The position numbers and the translations under genes were made by a program. Of a stretch of 64,000 nucleotides of DNA, positions 17,587 to 26,157 are shown piece by piece. The notes below the pieces were generated by a model, which saw nothing but the letters and a program-made list of their open reading frames with translations, ran no database searches and had not been told where the DNA came from. Source of the DNA: CADEDH01 sp965262175 (GTDB lineage: Bacteria > Actinomycetota > Acidimicrobiia > Acidimicrobiales > SZUA-35); the NCBI GenBank assembly GCA_965262175.1, contig CBDHES010000002.1, forward strand, positions 1,612,001-1,676,000, written 5' to 3'. How positions within the stretch are numbered: the stretch's first letter is position 1; each line of letters begins with the position of its first letter.

Positions 17587-18602
17587 CGTCGCCGCTCCGG
17601 GTCGACGACCGGAGGGGGGTAGTCGAGCCAGTCGGGAGTCGGCTCGGCCTCGGGGGCATCGCCGGTCACCGGCGGGGTCGACGCCGCCGTGGGCGACGGC
17701 GCGGTGGTCGGGGATGCCGCCGGGGCCGGGCGAGCCGCGGTGGCCGGGGATGCCGCCGGGGTGATCTCGGGTCCGGCCGGCATCGGCGACCGGGCAGGAG
17801 CACCGGGGGCCGAGCCCGGACGGTCGACCGGGACCGCTGGCATGCCGACGAGCGTCGCCGGCGCCCGGAAGGAACGGGTGACGACGGCCCCGGCGCCGAC
17901 GACGGTGCCAGCGGGCACCGTGACGCCCTGGATCACGACGGCACCGGCGCCGATGAAGGCCCCCTCGCCGATGACGGCGTCGCCACAGATCGTGGCCCGA
18001 GGACCGATGTGGGCGTGGGCTCCGATCGTGACGTGATGCTCGACCAGGGCGCCGCTGTTGACGATCACGTTGGCTCCGACCCGGCACCCCGTGTTGAGCA
18101 TGGCACCCATCAGGACCTGGCACCCCGGACCGAGCTCGACGGCCCGTCGGACCTCGGCGGTCCGGTCGACGACCGTGGCGAAGTCGAAGCTCATCGCCCG
18201 GAACAGCTCGTAGAGGCGACGGCGGGTGTCGGAGCGGCCGATGAACCCGACGCCGTTCAGGAGGAGCACCTGCGCCGGGTCGAGGTCCAGGACGGCCGAC
18301 TCGGCCATGAGGCCCGGGCCGGTCGCCGGTTCGCCGGGAGCGACGACCCGGGACGAGATCGGCCCTCCGAACGAGCTCTCGACGACGTCGGCGTGCCCGC
18401 CGTTGCCGAGGAGCAGCGTCACCGAGCGGGCTGCGGTCATCGTCGCCGCCGGCCGGGCCGGGGCGGCCGCTCCACCCGTCGGGGCCGACGAAGCCGAACC
18501 GGGCGGGGGGACGGCATCGCCGGATCCGGCGGAGAGATCGATCGACCCCTCGACGGCGCTGCCCGGGGTCGACCTCAGCGGCGGCGTCGGTCGGGGTTCC
18601 AT
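17583..18602 (-). CDS. NeuD/PglD-like sugar O/N-acetyltransferase with disordered tails
   Basis: First gene of the operon; 339 residues. The core (about 60-260) has the NeuD opening VTLLLGNGGHADVVESS, then hexapeptide coils (GCRVGANVIVNSGALVEHH, IGPRATICGDAVIGEGAFIG, VVGAGAVVTRSFRAPATLVG). It may acetylate the 4-amino sugar or the finished acid (LegH- or NeuD-like). Residues 1-54 and about the last 80 are Pro/Ala/Ser/Thr-rich and look disordered. The ATG at 18602 follows a TACGAT box by 8 bases (leaderless pattern), supporting the long N-terminus; the internal ATG at 18440 is the alternative. Confidence 0.78.
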   Translation of the reverse strand: MEPRPTPPLRSTPGSAVEGSIDLSAGSGDAVPPPGSASSAPTGGAAAPARPAATMTAARSVTLLLGNGGHADVVESSFGGPISSRVVAPGEPATGPGLMAESAVLDLDPAQVLLLNGVGFIGRSDTRRRLYELFRAMSFDFATVVDRTAEVRRAVELGPGCQVLMGAMLNTGCRVGANVIVNSGALVEHHVTIGAHAHIGPRATICGDAVIGEGAFIGAGAVVIQGVTVPAGTVVGAGAVVTRSFRAPATLVGMPAVPVDRPGSAPGAPARSPMPAGPEITPAASPATAARPAPAASPTTAPSPTAASTPPVTGDAPEAEPTPDWLDYPPPVVDPERRR

Positions 18603-18610
18603 AGAGGGAA

Positions 18611-18616
18611 ATCGTA
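18611..18616 (-). promoter_or_regulatory. -10 box (TACGAT) of the 12-gene nonulosonate operon
   Basis: Read on the minus strand, TACGAT ends 8 bases before the ATG at 18602. The 148-base gap up to the lhr stop at 18751 is AT-richer than its surroundings and holds no other gene I can support. Confidence 0.45.
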
Positions 18617-18750
18617 GACTTCAACCTCCATCTCTTTGCCGATAGTAGGCAGGATTACGGCGGCCCCATAGATCTCATTGCAGCGATTCGATTCGCCATG
18701 ATTCGACATGGACGGGGGGCCTGACGGCCCCGAGCGGCGGCTCTGGGGGC

Positions 18751-21700
18751 CTAGGTGCGGAGGATCGGGCCCCGGTACCCGGGCCGGAACCCGCCGGCGA
18801 CGAGGGCGTCGGCCACGTCGGGCCGCTCCCCGATGGGGACCGAGTCGACCTTGCGGATCTCGATCGTGCCCAGGGTGCCCGAGGTCACCAGACCGGCCAG
18901 TGGTCCGACCCAGTCCCACGTTGGCTCGGCCCCGTCGGGCGGCGCGAACAGCGACAGGCTTCGACCGCCCCGCTCGAGGTGGGCCAGCGGCCGCCCGGCG
19001 TCGAGGACCACGAACGCCCCGGTGGCCCGGTTGGGTCGGCCGGCGGTCTCGGGCCAGGGCAGCGCCGCGCCATAGGGCTGGGCCGGGTCGCAGGCGGCGA
19101 GGGCGATCGGCTGCCGCCGCTCCTCGTCCCCTCTCCCGCCGGCGCCGTCACCACCGTCGGTGGACCGGCGTTCGTCGCGGAGCCGGTCGACCGCGCCGGG
19201 AAGGGCGAACTGGGCCGCCCCCAGTCCGGCGACGAAGTACCCGCGGCGAACCTGGCCCCGCTCCTCCATCGCCTTGAGGATCGGGTAGACGCCGGCGAAG
19301 CCTCCCTCGGCTCCTTCGGCCAGGGCCATCTCCCGGGTCAGCACCCCGTAGCGCTCGAGCAGCTGGAGGGCCCGGGTGGTGGCGGCCTCGGTGCCGGTCA
19401 CCGGCGGCTGGCGAAGCGGGGCGACCGGCGCCCACCGACCGGTCCCCGATGGAGGCCCGATCCGGGACAACGACCGGAGCGGGGGGCGACGGGCCCGGCC
19501 GCCCCGTCGGGGGGCGGCCCGCTTGGGGGTCGCCCCGGCGACCATCGACCGGAGCGGGGTGAGCGAGTCGTTGGTGACCTCCCCGGCCCAGACCAGATCC
19601 CACAGGGCGGCGTTGACCGCGTCGTCGGCGTAGTCGCAGCCGGCGGCCTGGGCGGCGGCCACCAGCTCGGGCCAGAACGACGCCCCCCGATCGTCGAGGT
19701 GGGCCCGGAGCGCCTCGTGCAGCTCGCCACCCGGCGGGTCGGCGGGCTCGGGCACGAGCGCCGGGGCCTGATCCCGCCAGACGAGCTGGACCCGGCCGTC
19801 GCCCGAGCCGAGGGGCTCAGCCCCGACCCAGGCCACCTCGCCGGCGGTGAGGAGCACGTCGAGATCGGCCGGGGTGTAGCCGGCAACCCGGGCCGGCAGG
19901 ATCGACGACTCCAACATCGACGCCGGGAGCGGGGCCCCCTGGAGGGCGGTCAGGACCTCGGCCAGACCGTCGACCCCCCGGTGGCGGGAGCCGACGTGCT
20001 GCCAGGTCGGGAGGAACCGAGCCAGCACCTCGGGCTCGACCGGTTCGACCTCCGACCGGAGGGCGGCCAACGAACGCCGGCGCAGGACCCGCAGCACGTC
20101 GTTGTGGCACCACTCCCGCTCGGTGCCGTCGGGACGGAACTCTCCCCGCACGACCCGACCCTGACGCTCCAGCTCGGCCAGCGCGGCGGCGGCCCGGTCG
20201 GCGTCGACCCCGAGGGCGGCGGCGACCTCGGCGGTGAGGAACGGGCCGTTGGTCCGGGCGTGGCGGGAGACCAGGTCGACCAGCGGCTCGGCCACGGGCT
20301 CGGTGAACGCCGCCGGCAGCCCCGGAGGCAGGGCCACCCCCAGGGCGTCGCGGAGACGGGCCGCGTCGTCGGCCGCCGCCACCATCTGGTGGCCGGCGAC
20401 GGCGACCCCGATGATCCGACGTTCGCCCAGCAGGGCCTCGACCGCCGCCGCCGGGTCGATTCCCTCGCTGCGCTCGGCGATGGCCTCCACGGTCAACGGA
20501 CCGAGGTGGCGGAGCAGATCTTCGACACCATCGGCCGACGTGGCCCGCCACCCGTCGGCCCGCCGCTGCAGCTCGGCCTCGAGGTTGGCCAGGACGTCGG
20601 GGTCGAGCAGCTCCCGCAACTCCTCGGCCCCGAGCAGATCGCGGAGCAGCTCCCGGTCGAGCGACAGCGCGGCCGCCCGCCGCTCGGCCAGGGGGGCGTC
20701 GCCTTCGTACATGTACTGGGCGATCCACCCGAACAGGAGCGACTGGGCGAAGGGGGACGCCGAGGGGGTGTCGACCGGGACGACCCGGATCTTGCGGTTC
20801 CGGATCTCGGTGAGGACCTGGCGGAGGGCGGGGACGTCGAACACATCGTTGAGGCACTCCCGGCTGGTCTCCAGCAGGATCGGGAAGCTCGGGTACTTGG
20901 CCGCCACCGCCAGCAGATCGGCCGCCTTCTGTCGTTGCTGCCACAGGGGGGTCCGCCGGTCGGGGCGACGCCGGGGCAACAGCAGGGCCCGGGCGGCGCA
21001 CTCCCGGAACCGGGCGGCGAACATCGCCGAGCTCGGGAGCTGGGTCACGAGCAGCTCGTCGAGCTCGTCGGGGTCGATGGCCAGCTCGTCGAGGGGGAGC
21101 TGGTCGATCGCCTCGGGGAGGCGGATCACGATCCCGTCGTCGCTCCACATCAGCTCGGCATCCCATTCCCACTGCTGGGAGAGCCGGTACTGGAGGGCCA
21201 TGCCCCACGGGGCGTGGACCTGGGCCCCGAACGGGCTCAGGATGCAGATACGCCAATCGCCGATCTCGTCCCGGAACCGCTCGACGACGATCGTCCGATC
21301 ATCCGGGATGCGGCCGGTGGCTTCGAGCTGCTCATCGAGGAAGGCGAGGAGGTTGTCGGCGGCCAACTCGTCGAGGCCGTGGTCGGATCGGAGCCGGGCG
21401 GTGGCGGCCTCCCGGTCGGTGGCGGTGATCTCCCGGACGAAGGTGCCGATGGCCCGGCCCAGCTCCAGTGGCCGCCCCGGGCCGTCGCCGTGCCAGAACG
21501 GCATCCGGCCGGGCTGGCCGGGGGCGGGGGTGACGACGACCCGCTCGTGGGTGATGTCCTGGATGCGCCAGGTGCTGGCGCCGAGCAGGAACGTCTCCCC
21601 CGGGCGGGACTCGTACACCATCTCCTCGTCGAGCTCGCCGACCCGGGTGCCGTCGGGGAGGAACACGCCGTAGAGGCCACGGTCGGGGATGGTGCCCCCG

Positions 21701-23382
21701 CTGGTGACGGCGAGGCGTTGGGCCCCGGGGCGACCCCGGACGACGCCGTCGACCCGGTCCCAGATGATGCGGGGTCGGAGCTCGGAGAACTCGTCGGACG
21801 GGTAGCGGCCGGCGAGGAGGTCGAGGGTGGCGGCCATGGCCTCGTCGGACAGCTCGGCGCAGTTGGCCGCTCCCCGGATCAGGGCGGTGAGGTCGTCGAC
21901 CGGCCAGTCGTCGAGGGCGCAGGCGGCGACGATCTGCTGGGCGATGACGTCGAGCGGGTTGCGGGGGTAGCGGGTCTCCTCGATCAGGCCCTTGCCCATC
22001 CGATCGACGACGACGGCCGCTTCGAGCAGGTCGGCCCGGTGCTTGGGGAAGAACTTGCCCCGGCTGGGGGCGCCGACCTGGTGGCCGGCCCGCCCGACCC
22101 GTTGCAGGCCCCGGCTGACCGCACCCGGCGACTCGACCTGGACCACCAGATCGACCGCCCCCATGTCGATCCCCAGCTCCAACGACGACGTGGCGACCAG
22201 GCCCCGGAGATCACCCCGCTTGAGCCGATCCTCGATGATGAGCCGCTGCTCCCGACTGAGCGACCCGTGGTGGGCCATGACCAGCTCCTGGCCCGGTTCG
22301 GCCGACACGCCGGCCGCCTCGGCCCCGGCGTACACCGGACCGCCGACACCGCCGACACCGTCGCCGTCGGGCGCGCCCCCCTCGGACAGGCCACCGTCGA
22401 CGCCGCCATCGGCGTCGACCGATCGCTGGAGGGCCAGCTCGTTGAGCCGGCTGGCCAGGCGCTCGGCCAGGCGGCGGGCGTTGACGAACACGATCGTCGA
22501 CCGGTGCGACTCGACCAGCTCCAGCAGCCGGGGGTGCATCGAGGGCCAGATGCTGCGCCGGGCCGGGCCGCCGGCGACCGGGCCCGACAGCATCTCGGGG
22601 TCGTCCGGCTCGATCGTCTCCCCCAGCCGGGACATGTCCTCGACGGGGACGACGACCTCGACGTCGAGCTCCTTGCGGACCCCGGCGTCGACGATCGTGA
22701 CCGGCCGGGGCCGGCCGTCGACGTACCCGCCGAGGAACCGGGCGATCTCCTCCAGGGGCCGCTGGGTGGCCGACAGCCCGATCCGCTGGGGTGAGGAGTC
22801 GGCGATGCGCTCGAGGCGCTCGAGCGTGATCGCCAGGTGGGCGCCCCGCTTGGTGGCGGCCAGGGCGTGGATCTCGTCGATGATCACGGTCTCCACCCCG
22901 GCCAACGTCTCCCGGACCTGGGAGGTGAGCATCAGGTAGAGCGACTCCGGGGTGGTGATCAGCAGGTCGGGCGGATCCTTGGCCAGTCGCCGCCGGGCGT
23001 CGGCCGGGGTGTCGCCCGTGCGGAGGGCGACGTGCGGCTCGTGGAATGCCTCGCCCAGACGCTCGGCGGCGAGGCGGACCCCCTGGAGCGGGGCCCGCAG
23101 GTTCTTCTCGACGTCGACCGCCAGAGCCCGAAGGGGGGAGATGTAGAGGATGCGGGTGCGGTGATTGACATCGTCGGGGCGGGGGGCGACCGTCAGCCGG
23201 TCGAGCCCCCAGAAGAAGGCGGTGAGCGTCTTCCCGGAACCGGTCGGGGCGAGGATCAGCGTGTGATCCCCCGAGGCGATACGGGGCCACCCCTCGGCCT
23301 GGGGTGGGGTCGGCTCCGGGAACGTGGTGGCGAACCACTCCGCCGCCGGCCGGCTGAACCCGTCGAGCACGCTGGGCGCCAT
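18751..23382 (-). CDS. lhr: ATP-dependent helicase Lhr
   Basis: A 1543-residue superfamily 2 helicase, the length expected for full-length Lhr. Walker A APTGSGKTLTAFFWGLDRL is near residue 45, the DEIH box in VIIDEIHALAATKRGAHL near 170, and motif VI-like QRVGRAGHQVGAPSRGK near 430. The Lhr-specific winged-helix and beta-barrel region follows, and then the long Lhr C-terminal domain. Lhr unwinds DNA or RNA:DNA and is tied to DNA repair. A Gly/Asp-rich linker of about 50 residues (bases about 22290-22440) interrupts the second RecA domain before MAHHGSLSREQR. TAGTGT lies exactly 6 bases before the ATG. Confidence 0.96.
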   Translation of the reverse strand: MAPSVLDGFSRPAAEWFATTFPEPTPPQAEGWPRIASGDHTLILAPTGSGKTLTAFFWGLDRLTVAPRPDDVNHRTRILYISPLRALAVDVEKNLRAPLQGVRLAAERLGEAFHEPHVALRTGDTPADARRRLAKDPPDLLITTPESLYLMLTSQVRETLAGVETVIIDEIHALAATKRGAHLAITLERLERIADSSPQRIGLSATQRPLEEIARFLGGYVDGRPRPVTIVDAGVRKELDVEVVVPVEDMSRLGETIEPDDPEMLSGPVAGGPARRSIWPSMHPRLLELVESHRSTIVFVNARRLAERLASRLNELALQRSVDADGGVDGGLSEGGAPDGDGVGGVGGPVYAGAEAAGVSAEPGQELVMAHHGSLSREQRLIIEDRLKRGDLRGLVATSSLELGIDMGAVDLVVQVESPGAVSRGLQRVGRAGHQVGAPSRGKFFPKHRADLLEAAVVVDRMGKGLIEETRYPRNPLDVIAQQIVAACALDDWPVDDLTALIRGAANCAELSDEAMAATLDLLAGRYPSDEFSELRPRIIWDRVDGVVRGRPGAQRLAVTSGGTIPDRGLYGVFLPDGTRVGELDEEMVYESRPGETFLLGASTWRIQDITHERVVVTPAPGQPGRMPFWHGDGPGRPLELGRAIGTFVREITATDREAATARLRSDHGLDELAADNLLAFLDEQLEATGRIPDDRTIVVERFRDEIGDWRICILSPFGAQVHAPWGMALQYRLSQQWEWDAELMWSDDGIVIRLPEAIDQLPLDELAIDPDELDELLVTQLPSSAMFAARFRECAARALLLPRRRPDRRTPLWQQRQKAADLLAVAAKYPSFPILLETSRECLNDVFDVPALRQVLTEIRNRKIRVVPVDTPSASPFAQSLLFGWIAQYMYEGDAPLAERRAAALSLDRELLRDLLGAEELRELLDPDVLANLEAELQRRADGWRATSADGVEDLLRHLGPLTVEAIAERSEGIDPAAAVEALLGERRIIGVAVAGHQMVAAADDAARLRDALGVALPPGLPAAFTEPVAEPLVDLVSRHARTNGPFLTAEVAAALGVDADRAAAALAELERQGRVVRGEFRPDGTEREWCHNDVLRVLRRRSLAALRSEVEPVEPEVLARFLPTWQHVGSRHRGVDGLAEVLTALQGAPLPASMLESSILPARVAGYTPADLDVLLTAGEVAWVGAEPLGSGDGRVQLVWRDQAPALVPEPADPPGGELHEALRAHLDDRGASFWPELVAAAQAAGCDYADDAVNAALWDLVWAGEVTNDSLTPLRSMVAGATPKRAAPRRGGRARRPPLRSLSRIGPPSGTGRWAPVAPLRQPPVTGTEAATTRALQLLERYGVLTREMALAEGAEGGFAGVYPILKAMEERGQVRRGYFVAGLGAAQFALPGAVDRLRDERRSTDGGDGAGGRGDEERRQPIALAACDPAQPYGAALPWPETAGRPNRATGAFVVLDAGRPLAHLERGGRSLSLFAPPDGAEPTWDWVGPLAGLVTSGTLGTIEIRKVDSVPIGERPDVADALVAGGFRPGYRGPILRT

Positions 23383-23388
23383 CCCCCA

Positions 23389-23394
23389 ACACTA
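23389..23394 (-). promoter_or_regulatory. -10 box (TAGTGT) for leaderless lhr
   Basis: On the minus strand TAGTGT ends 6 bases before the ATG of lhr at 23382, with no ribosome binding site between. Confidence 0.5.
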
Positions 23395-23438
23395 AGCAGC
23401 CGGGGTGACAACCCCACGGCGCCGCGCCCACACCGGCG

Positions 23439-23564
23439 GGGCCGACGCCGACGGTACCGGGGCCGACGCGGCCGGGGCCGGGCCCGACGCGGCCGGGGCC
23501 GGGGCCGGGGCGACGCGGCCGGGGCCGGGGGGCCCGGGGCGGGCGAGCGGGCCGGGCCGGGCCG
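23439..23564. repeat. GC-only low-complexity tract (GGGGCCGACGCGGCC-type)
   Basis: About 125 bases made of iterated GGGGCCG/GACGCGGCC, nearly all G and C, between divergent lhr and the LLM oxidoreductase gene. No gene is supported here, although one frame stays open through it. Confidence 0.7.
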
Positions 23565-23570
23565 TAGGCT
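23565..23570 (+). promoter_or_regulatory. -10 box (TAGGCT) of the LLM oxidoreductase gene
   Basis: TAGGCT ends 8 bases before the ATG at 23579, again the leaderless arrangement. Confidence 0.5.
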
Positions 23571-23578
23571 GGCCGGCC

Positions 23579-24511
23579 ATGACACGACCGTTCCGTTTCG
23601 GCGTCCAGGCCAAGACCGCCCCATCCCGCCAGGCGTGGGTCGACCTGGCCCGGCGCATCGAGGGCCTCGGCTACTCGACGATGACGATGCCCGACCACTT
23701 CGACGACCAGCTCGATCCGTCGGTGGCCCTGATGGCGGCGGCCGACGCCACCGACACGCTCCGGATCGGCACCCTGGTCTTCGCCAACGACTACCGCCAC
23801 CCGGTCGTCCTGGCCAAGCAGACCGCCACCCTCGACCTCCTCTCCGACGGTCGGCTGGAGCTCGGCCTCGGCGCCGGCTGGATGACGTCGGACTACACCG
23901 AGGCTGGGATGGACCTCGACCGGCCCGGGGTCCGGATCGAGCGGATGGTCGAGGCGGTCGACGTCCTCAGCGGGCTGTTCGCCGACGGTCCCTTCACCTA
24001 TGACGGCGACCACTACCGGATCGACGGGATGGAGGGGACGCCGAAGCCCGTCCAGCGGCCCCGGCCCCCGATCCTGGTCGGCGGGGGCGGCCCTCGGATG
24101 CTCCGCACCGCCGGCGCGGTGGCCGACATCGTGGGCATCAACCCCAACCTGGCGGCCGGCGTGATCGACGCCGACACCGCGGCCGACGCCGTCCCCGAGC
24201 GCTACACCGAGAAGGTCGGGTGGGTCCGGGAGGGGGCCGGCGACCGGTTCGACGAGATCGAGCTCCAGGTCCGGACCTTCGTCGTCCAGGTCACCGACGA
24301 TCGGTCCGGGGCGGCCGAGATGCTGTCGGCGGGGATGAACATCTCGATCGAGGACGGGCTCCAGTCGCCCCTCGCCCTGCTCGGCACGCCGGACCAGATC
24401 GCCGAGGATCTCGTGGCCCGCCGGGACCGGTGGGGCTTCAGCTACATCGTCGTCGGGACCGACGTCTTCGAGGCGTTCGCCCCCGTCGTGGAGCGCCTGG
24501 CCGGAACCTGA
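23579..24511 (+). CDS. F420-dependent LLM-class oxidoreductase (MSMEG_2516 type)
   Basis: A 310-residue luciferase-like TIM-barrel. The start MTRPFRFGVQAKTAPSRQAW, then GYSTMTMPDHF, IGTLVFANDYRHPVVLAKQ, DGRLELGLGAGWMTSDY and PILVGGGGPRMLRTAGAVAD, match the TIGR03621-like branch of actinobacterial enzymes that use cofactor F420. Function in the cell is unknown; the family acts on redox substrates or xenobiotics. The ATG at 23579 is preferred over upstream in-frame codons because those lie in a GC-only tract and because of the TAGGCT box. Confidence 0.88.
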   Translation: MTRPFRFGVQAKTAPSRQAWVDLARRIEGLGYSTMTMPDHFDDQLDPSVALMAAADATDTLRIGTLVFANDYRHPVVLAKQTATLDLLSDGRLELGLGAGWMTSDYTEAGMDLDRPGVRIERMVEAVDVLSGLFADGPFTYDGDHYRIDGMEGTPKPVQRPRPPILVGGGGPRMLRTAGAVADIVGINPNLAAGVIDADTAADAVPERYTEKVGWVREGAGDRFDEIELQVRTFVVQVTDDRSGAAEMLSAGMNISIEDGLQSPLALLGTPDQIAEDLVARRDRWGFSYIVVGTDVFEAFAPVVERLAGT

Positions 24512-24527
24512 GCGGGTCGGGCTCAGG
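24507..24527. terminator. Hairpin between convergent genes
   Basis: CCTGAGC (24507-24513) and GCTCAGG (24521-24527) form a perfect 7-bp stem with a 7-base loop. It overlaps the stop of the LLM gene and the 3' end of the convergent small gene, so it could serve both strands. No U-tract. Confidence 0.45.
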
Positions 24528-24903
24528 AACGAACCGACGCCTCGAGCCCAGCGGGGCTCACGATCCGGGCCGGGAGACCGAGCCGGACCAGACCCAGCCC
24601 CACCGCGAGCGGGACGATGGCGGCGAACGGCAGGCGATGACGACGGCCCCGCACCCTGGCCCGGGTGCCATCGGGGTTCACGACGATCTCGACCCCGTCG
24701 ACCCGGCGCACCGTGGCCAACCACCGGCGGGCGGCGGCGACGTCGGCCGGGCAGGGCACGACCACCCGGACCGGCCCGTCGGTCGTCGCCGCCGACAGGC
24801 TGGTGCGGTCACCCTCGGCGTCGATCCGACCCACCGTCAGCGGAGCACCGATATCGAGCTTCGCCGAGGCTGCGGTCCTGGTCTCTCCCGTGCCTTCCAC
24901 CAT
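24523..24903 (-). CDS. Hypothetical membrane-anchored protein
   Basis: A 126-residue protein not assigned to a family. An N-terminal soluble part includes VRVVVPCPADVAAARRWLAT and EIVVNPDGTRARVRGRR. A hydrophobic stretch near residues 90-112 (LPFAAIVPLAVGLGLVRLGL) looks like one membrane segment after a basic patch. The ATG at 24903 is chosen where the compositional bias of a coding frame begins; the frame stays open upstream to 25089. It is divergent from the iron transporter operon and could share its control region. Confidence 0.5.
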   Translation of the reverse strand: MVEGTGETRTAASAKLDIGAPLTVGRIDAEGDRTSLSAATTDGPVRVVVPCPADVAAARRWLATVRRVDGVEIVVNPDGTRARVRGRRHRLPFAAIVPLAVGLGLVRLGLPARIVSPAGLEASVRS

Positions 24904-25016
24904 CTTGCCTGCCGAGGTAAGGGGTACCGAACGAACACCGTCATCGTAGGTGATGACGGCGGGCCGACCAAGGGGGCCGTGGGGCCCAAGTGGGCCGAGC
25001 CGGTGGCCGAAGCGGT

Positions 25017-25034
25017 GGTTAGGCATACCGAACC
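25017..25034. promoter_or_regulatory. DtxR/IdeR-like operator upstream of the iron transporter
   Basis: The 18-base sequence GGTTAGGCATACCGAACC is an inverted repeat with 7 of 9 base pairs. It matches the core of the known DtxR/IdeR box (GGTTAGGCTAACC) at 11 of 13 positions. It lies between a divergent small gene and the ferric transporter operon, and a DtxR-family regulator is encoded about 11 kb away. Iron-dependent repression is inferred. Confidence 0.55.
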
Positions 25035-25075
25035 AAATCTGGAAACATGCCTGTAGCTGAGCCGGGGCGGGCCGA

Positions 25076-25081
25076 TAGTCT
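25076..25081 (+). promoter_or_regulatory. Possible -10 box (TAGTCT) of the iron transporter operon
   Basis: TAGTCT lies 73 bases before the lipoprotein ATG at 25155, leaving a leader with an AAGGAG motif at 25136-25141. Tentative. Confidence 0.35.
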
Positions 25082-25154
25082 GAACCCACCGATGGCGGGC
25101 ATGGCCGCCGACGACGGCCGAACCGACGATGCCGAGAAGGAGAGCGACGGCGCG

Positions 25155-26156
25155 ATGCGGATCCTGGGAGCGGTGGCGATGGCGCTGGCCCTCGTGGCGA
25201 CGGCGTGCAGCGGCGGCGACGATGCCGAGACGATCCGCATCTATACCGGCCGCCACTACGACCTCGAGGAGGCGTTCACCCGATTCGCCGAGGAGACGGG
25301 CGTGTCGATCGAGTTCCTGGCCGGCTCCGACGCCGAGCTCCGGGAGCGGATCGTCGCCGAGGGAGCGGACACCGAGGCCGACATCTACATGACGGTCGAT
25401 GCCTCCAACCTGGCGGTGGCCGCCGAGCAGGGCATCTTCGCCGAGCTCGACTCCCCGGTGCTGGAGGAGGCGGTCCCGGCCAACCTCCGCGACCCCGAGG
25501 GTCGATGGTTCGCCCTGAGTCAGCGAGCACGGACGATCGTGTACCACCCCGACCGGGTCGCCCCCGACGAGGTGCCGACGACCTACGAGGAGTTGGCCGA
25601 TCCCCGGTGGCAGGGCCGGATCTGCCTCCGCAACTCGACGAACACCTACACCCAGTCGCTGGTGGCCAGCCTCATCGCCAACCTCGGCTACGACGAGGCG
25701 CTGGCGATCGTCGAGGGCTGGACGGCGAACGCCGAGATCCTGCCGAACGACGTCATCTCGATCGAGTCGGTGGCCGAGGGCCTCTGCGACGTGGCGATCG
25801 TCAACCACTACTACCTGGCCCGCCTCCTGGAGGAGGACGCCGACTTCCCCGTCGAGCTGGTGTGGGCCGATCAAGACGGCCGGGGCACCCACGTCAACAT
25901 CTCCGGCGCCGGGGTCACCCGCTACGCCGACGACCCCGAGTTGGCCCAACAGCTCCTCGAATGGCTGGCCACCGACGGCCAGAGCGCCTTCGTCGACGGC
26001 AACCACGAGTACCCGGTGAACCCGGCGGTCGACCCGGCGGCCCTCATCGCCACGACCTTCGGCGAGACGTTCGTGGCCGACGAGCTCAACGCCGCCGAGT
26101 TCGGCTCGCTGAACGCCGAGGCGGTGCGGCTCCTCGACGAAGCCGGCTACCGCTGA
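25155..26156 (+). CDS. Ferric iron ABC transporter substrate-binding lipoprotein
   Basis: A 333-residue extracytoplasmic binding protein. The signal peptide MRILGAVAMALALVATAC ends in a lipobox with the Cys at residue 18. The mature protein opens TIRIYTGRHYDLEEAF, typical of FbpA/FutA ferric-binding proteins, whose conserved His and Tyr ligands correspond to RHY and the NHYYLAR motif near residue 217. WFALSQRARTIVYHP and the INDVISIES-like PNDVISIES segment are also typical. The ATG at 25155 has AAGGAG upstream and gives a clean signal peptide, so the upstream in-frame starts (25047, 25092) are rejected. First gene of a three-gene operon. Confidence 0.9.
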   Translation: MRILGAVAMALALVATACSGGDDAETIRIYTGRHYDLEEAFTRFAEETGVSIEFLAGSDAELRERIVAEGADTEADIYMTVDASNLAVAAEQGIFAELDSPVLEEAVPANLRDPEGRWFALSQRARTIVYHPDRVAPDEVPTTYEELADPRWQGRICLRNSTNTYTQSLVASLIANLGYDEALAIVEGWTANAEILPNDVISIESVAEGLCDVAIVNHYYLARLLEEDADFPVELVWADQDGRGTHVNISGAGVTRYADDPELAQQLLEWLATDGQSAFVDGNHEYPVNPAVDPAALIATTFGETFVADELNAAEFGSLNAEAVRLLDEAGYR

Positions 26157-26157
26157 G

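Noticed and set aside
18575..18919. A small minus-strand frame covering the upstream region of the nonulosonate operon (ends EVYDFPLWNPDRRRR)
   Set aside because: It overlaps the operon promoter and the start of the NeuD-like gene in another frame, with no supporting motif.
18979..22794. A 1271-codon open frame antisense to lhr
   Set aside because: Shadow of lhr with no family features; composition typical of antisense GC-rich DNA.
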